A stretch of DNA of 64,000 nucleotides from CAG-238 sp963601575 (GTDB taxonomy: Bacteria; Bacillota; Clostridia; Peptostreptococcales; Anaerovoracaceae), in contig CAVCFO010000007.1 in assembly GCA_963601575.1 (NCBI GenBank), forward strand, positions 1-64,000, read 5' to 3'. This document shows positions 61,326 through 64,000 of the stretch, in pieces. Every line of letters starts with the position of its first letter. Within the stretch, counting starts at the first letter, position 1. The notes under the pieces were generated by a model, which had not been told where the DNA came from, did not search any database, and was given only the letters and a program-made list of their open reading frames with translations. Made by a program: the position numbers and the translations under genes.

Positions 61326-63716
61326 ATGGCAATATTTAAATGCAAAATGTGCGGCGGCACAATCGAATTTAACCAAGGCGATACCGTAGGTATCTGCGAT
61401 TCCTGCGGAACGAAGCAGACGCTTCCGCGCCTTGACGATGACAAAAAAGCAAACTTATATGACAGAGCAAACCATTTCAGAAGAAACAATGATTATGACA
61501 AGGCAATGGGAATCTACGAACAGATTCTCAACGAAGACAGCACGGATGCAGAAGTATATTGGTCGCTCGTGCTTTGTAGGTACGGCATCGAATATGTGGA
61601 AGATCCGGCAACGCATAAACGCGTACCGACGGTAAACCGCGCCCAGTTTACCTCAATTTTTGACGACGATAACTATAAATCCGCCTTGAAATATGCTGAC
61701 ACCACGCAAAAAACGATTTACGAGGAAGAAGCCGCGGCAATCAACGAAATTCAAAAGGGAATCCTCGCAATTTCTCAAAAAGAAGAGCCGTTCGATGTTT
61801 TCATCTGCTACAAGGAAACCGATAACAACGGCAGAAGAACGCAGGACAGCGTGCTTGCAAACGACCTCTATCATCAGCTCACGCAAGAGGGTTTCAAGGT
61901 ATTCTTCAGCCGGATCACATTGGAAGATAAACTCGGAACAGCCTACGAACCGTACATATTCGCAGCTCTAAATTCCGCAAAGGTCATGGTCGTTATCGGT
62001 ACGAAACCTGAATACTTCAATGCCGTATGGGTAAAGAACGAATGGAGCAGATACCTCGCCCTCATTCGAAACGGTGCGAAGAAAATGCTGATTCCGGCAT
62101 ACCGCGATATGGATCCATATGATTTGCCGGAGGAGTTTTCCCATTTGCAGGCGCAGGACATGAGCAAGCTCGGCTTCATGCAGGACCTCATTCGCGGCAT
62201 AAAGAAAATCGTAGGCACTGAGGAGCCTACGCAAGCCGTCAAGGAAACGGTAGTCGTAAGCTCCGGAAATGCGAACACACAGCCGCTTCTAAAGCGCGCC
62301 TTCATGTTCCTCGAGGACGGTAACTGGAAAGAAGCCGACAAATACTGCGAAAGAGTGCTGGATCTCGACCCGGAATGCGCTGAAGCCTATCTCGGCAAGC
62401 TGATGGCAGAACTGGGAGTGCGTAAAAGAGAGGAACTCAAGGATTGCGAAGAATCGATTGCAGAGAGTAACAACTTTGCCAAGGCTGTTAGATTTGGAGA
62501 TGAAACATTGAAAGCAGAACTTAACGGCTATGCAGAGCAAACATACCTTGGAAAACTATATGATAAGGCTATGAAGAATTTTGAAAAGGCAAAAACTCAA
62601 GCTGAGTATGAGCTTGTGGCACAGGCATTTACTGAATGTTTAGGATATAGAGATTCTGCTGAGAAAATGTCAAAAAGCTATGAAAAAGCTGAGGAGTGTC
62701 GCAAAAATAAAATTTACGAAGATGCTCTTAGGCTTCTGCAGAACGATAGTATCAGCGTTAAAGAGGCTGCCATTGAGCAATTAAGAAGCATATCAGGGTG
62801 GAAGGACGCAGATATGCGGGCTGATGTTGTTCAAGAAACGGTAAAAAACATGAAAACGAAATTAGAAACGCATAAAATAGCGACAGAGCAAGCCAAAATA
62901 AAGATGAAAAAAATTCTTAGAATTGCCATACCGATTATTTGCATATGCGCTGTAGCCATTATGAGCGTTGTAAAAGTAGTAATCCCAAATAAGCATTACG
63001 ATAGAGCGCTAACATTGATAGATGAAGGCAAGTATATTGAAGCATACGAAACATTGAATGCCCTTGATGGATACAAAGATTCCGAGAGTAAAATGTTAGA
63101 AATTTATATGGATTATATGAAAGAAAGTTTTAGGGATACAGAGGTTGGCGACACTATTAAATTAGGAACCTATGAGCAGGATAATGATGAATCCAATGGA
63201 AAAGAGAGTATAGAATGGATTGCCTTGGATAAGAAAAACGGTAAAATGCTTCTAATCTCTAAACATGTGTTAGACTGTGAGCCTTATAGCGTGATAGCAG
63301 GAGGTGTTACATGGTCAACCTGCTCGTTGAGAGCATGGCTGAATGAAAATTTTTATAATAGTGCATTTGACGAGAAAGAATCTAATCTGATTGAAAATGT
63401 AAAAATAAAAACGCAGGCTATTAACAACAACACAGATGGTGGCGAAGACACAGAAGATAAAATATTTTTTCTTAGCATAAATGAAGTTGAAAAGTATTTT
63501 TCAAGCGACGAAAAGAGAAAGGGATATCCAACCGCCTATGCTCAAGGGCGTTGTGAAGGTTTAAGTGAGGATAATTGTTGGTGGTGGTTACGAACCCCGG
63601 GCGTTTATCAGAGCATATCTGCATGTGTAAGTCCGGATGGATTTATCAGCACAAGCGACGGATATGTTGAATTAGACGTAGGTGTCCGTCCTGCCATGTG
63701 GGTTAGCCTAGAGTAA
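61326..63716 (+). CDS. Zinc-ribbon, TIR, TPR, transmembrane and DUF6273 multidomain protein
   Basis: A 796-residue protein. Residues 6-27 hold a Cys4 zinc ribbon (CKMCGG ... CDSCG). A TPR-like repeat follows (about 42-75, NDYDKAMGIYEQILNED), then a TIR domain (about 155-292, PFDVFICYKETD ... EGFKVFFSRITLEDKLGTAYEPYIFAALNSAKVMVVIGT), in which Glu208 is the likely catalytic-type Glu of NAD-cleaving TIRs. More TPR-like helices cover 320-500. One transmembrane helix (about 529-553) precedes another repeat and a C-terminal DUF6273 domain (about 605-796, WIALDKKNGKMLLISKHVL ... WWLRTPG ... GVRPAMWVS). So TIR would be inside and DUF6273 outside. The base composition becomes AT-rich from about 62.45 kb. 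Function unknown. Confidence 0.85.
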   Translation: MAIFKCKMCGGTIEFNQGDTVGICDSCGTKQTLPRLDDDKKANLYDRANHFRRNNDYDKAMGIYEQILNEDSTDAEVYWSLVLCRYGIEYVEDPATHKRVPTVNRAQFTSIFDDDNYKSALKYADTTQKTIYEEEAAAINEIQKGILAISQKEEPFDVFICYKETDNNGRRTQDSVLANDLYHQLTQEGFKVFFSRITLEDKLGTAYEPYIFAALNSAKVMVVIGTKPEYFNAVWVKNEWSRYLALIRNGAKKMLIPAYRDMDPYDLPEEFSHLQAQDMSKLGFMQDLIRGIKKIVGTEEPTQAVKETVVVSSGNANTQPLLKRAFMFLEDGNWKEADKYCERVLDLDPECAEAYLGKLMAELGVRKREELKDCEESIAESNNFAKAVRFGDETLKAELNGYAEQTYLGKLYDKAMKNFEKAKTQAEYELVAQAFTECLGYRDSAEKMSKSYEKAEECRKNKIYEDALRLLQNDSISVKEAAIEQLRSISGWKDADMRADVVQETVKNMKTKLETHKIATEQAKIKMKKILRIAIPIICICAVAIMSVVKVVIPNKHYDRALTLIDEGKYIEAYETLNALDGYKDSESKMLEIYMDYMKESFRDTEVGDTIKLGTYEQDNDESNGKESIEWIALDKKNGKMLLISKHVLDCEPYSVIAGGVTWSTCSLRAWLNENFYNSAFDEKESNLIENVKIKTQAINNNTDGGEDTEDKIFFLSINEVEKYFSSDEKRKGYPTAYAQGRCEGLSEDNCWWWLRTPGVYQSISACVSPDGFISTSDGYVELDVGVRPAMWVSLE

Positions 63717-63780
63717 GAGTTGATGGCGAAAAATTCAAATAAACGCTATTTCAAAATTTATTTATTAAAGGTGAATAAAA

Positions 63781-64000
63781 ATGACTACAAGAAATGAAAA
63801 TGCAAGAAATGAACAGTATATTTTCAAATATAAAGATAACCCAATTAAGGAGGTTATAACATATAGAAAAAATTTAATTCAAGAAATCCAGAGGGATGTC
63901 AACGCAGCAAATATTAGTGCCATTCAAGAATTTTCTGCGGAAAGTGTAACAGACAGAAAGTTCGAAGCATTTGCAGAAATTGCAAGAGAAGCGGGATATA
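63781..64000 (+). CDS. Unrecognised protein, N-terminal part
   Basis: An open frame from ATG 63781 to the window end (73 codons), preceded by AAAGGTG. The residues (MTTRNENARNEQYIFKYKDN ...) are charged and helical, without signal peptide or membrane segment. No family recognised. It is AT-rich, like the second half of the TIR gene, and lies 64 bp after it on the same strand, so it may be the fourth gene of that set. Confidence 0.55.
   Translation, partial: MTTRNENARNEQYIFKYKDNPIKEVITYRKNLIQEIQRDVNAANISAIQEFSAESVTDRKFEAFAEIAREAGY

Noticed and set aside
1..64000. CRISPR array or cas genes
   Set aside because: No regularly spaced repeats with unique spacers were seen. The only strong repeats are simple tandem ones.

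Overview
This window looks like a chromosomal segment of an anaerobic, low-to-medium-GC Firmicute of class Clostridia. The evidence is strong AGGAGG-type ribosome binding sites, TTGACA/TATAAT-like promoters with 17-bp spacers, a cdaA-cdaR-glmM-glmS operon, RqcH, the order SRP RNA-dnaX-ebfC-recR, a GGGtGRT-family gene, and secreted DHHW/MBOAT proteins. Gene density is high, and almost everything from 1.5 to 37 kb lies on the + strand. I cannot place it below class from sequence reading alone.

Layout. Position 1 is the 3' end of a 5S rRNA, so the window starts where an rRNA operon stops. A methyltransferase (- strand) follows. 1.5-6.8 kb holds the c-di-AMP and amino-sugar operon (cdaA, ybbR/cdaR, glmM, glmS). 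6.9-12.6 kb holds ahcY, a UPF0340 gene and a translationally coupled trio (DUF308 membrane protein and two FAD oxidoreductases). 12.6-20.4 kb holds typA, an MscS channel, pyruvate carboxylase and threonine synthase. 20.4-37.1 kb is a genome-maintenance block: a structured leader RNA, pcrA, ligA, SRP RNA, dnaX, ebfC, recR, ybaK, yitT, uvrB, uvrA, then pncB and brnQ. 37.2-43.8 kb is mostly - strand. It holds an envelope O-acylation set (DUF4358, MBOAT, DHHW), an ECF sigma/anti-sigma pair, class II aldolase and a small MltG-like protein. 43.8-46.4 kb holds an RluA pseudouridine synthase, signal peptidase, smpB and tmRNA (deduced tag AKNNNNFALAA). 46.5-55.0 kb mixes less-characterised genes: an AIR-synthase-like protein, a secreted transglycosylase, EcsC, QueT, a HutD/Ves-membrane fusion, the NifU-like/GGGtGRT pair, an orphan BMP lipoprotein and a trigger-factor-like lipoprotein. 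55.0-58.8 kb holds rqcH, yicC, gmk and rpoZ.

The most interesting region is 58.8-64.0 kb. A promoter is followed by a perfect (AGCAG)10 tandem repeat and a very strong hairpin/terminator. Then come an SPFH protein with three C-terminal zinc ribbons, a four-helix membrane protein, and a 796-residue zinc-ribbon/TPR-TIR-TM-DUF6273 protein. The last gene changes base composition part-way through, and an unrecognised AT-rich gene follows and runs off the window. I read this as a candidate membrane-linked TIR system whose expression could be tuned by the repeat/hairpin leader. Its function is not known from the sequence.

Most genes are ordinary housekeeping genes. No prophage, insertion sequence, CRISPR array or standard tRNA gene was recognised.
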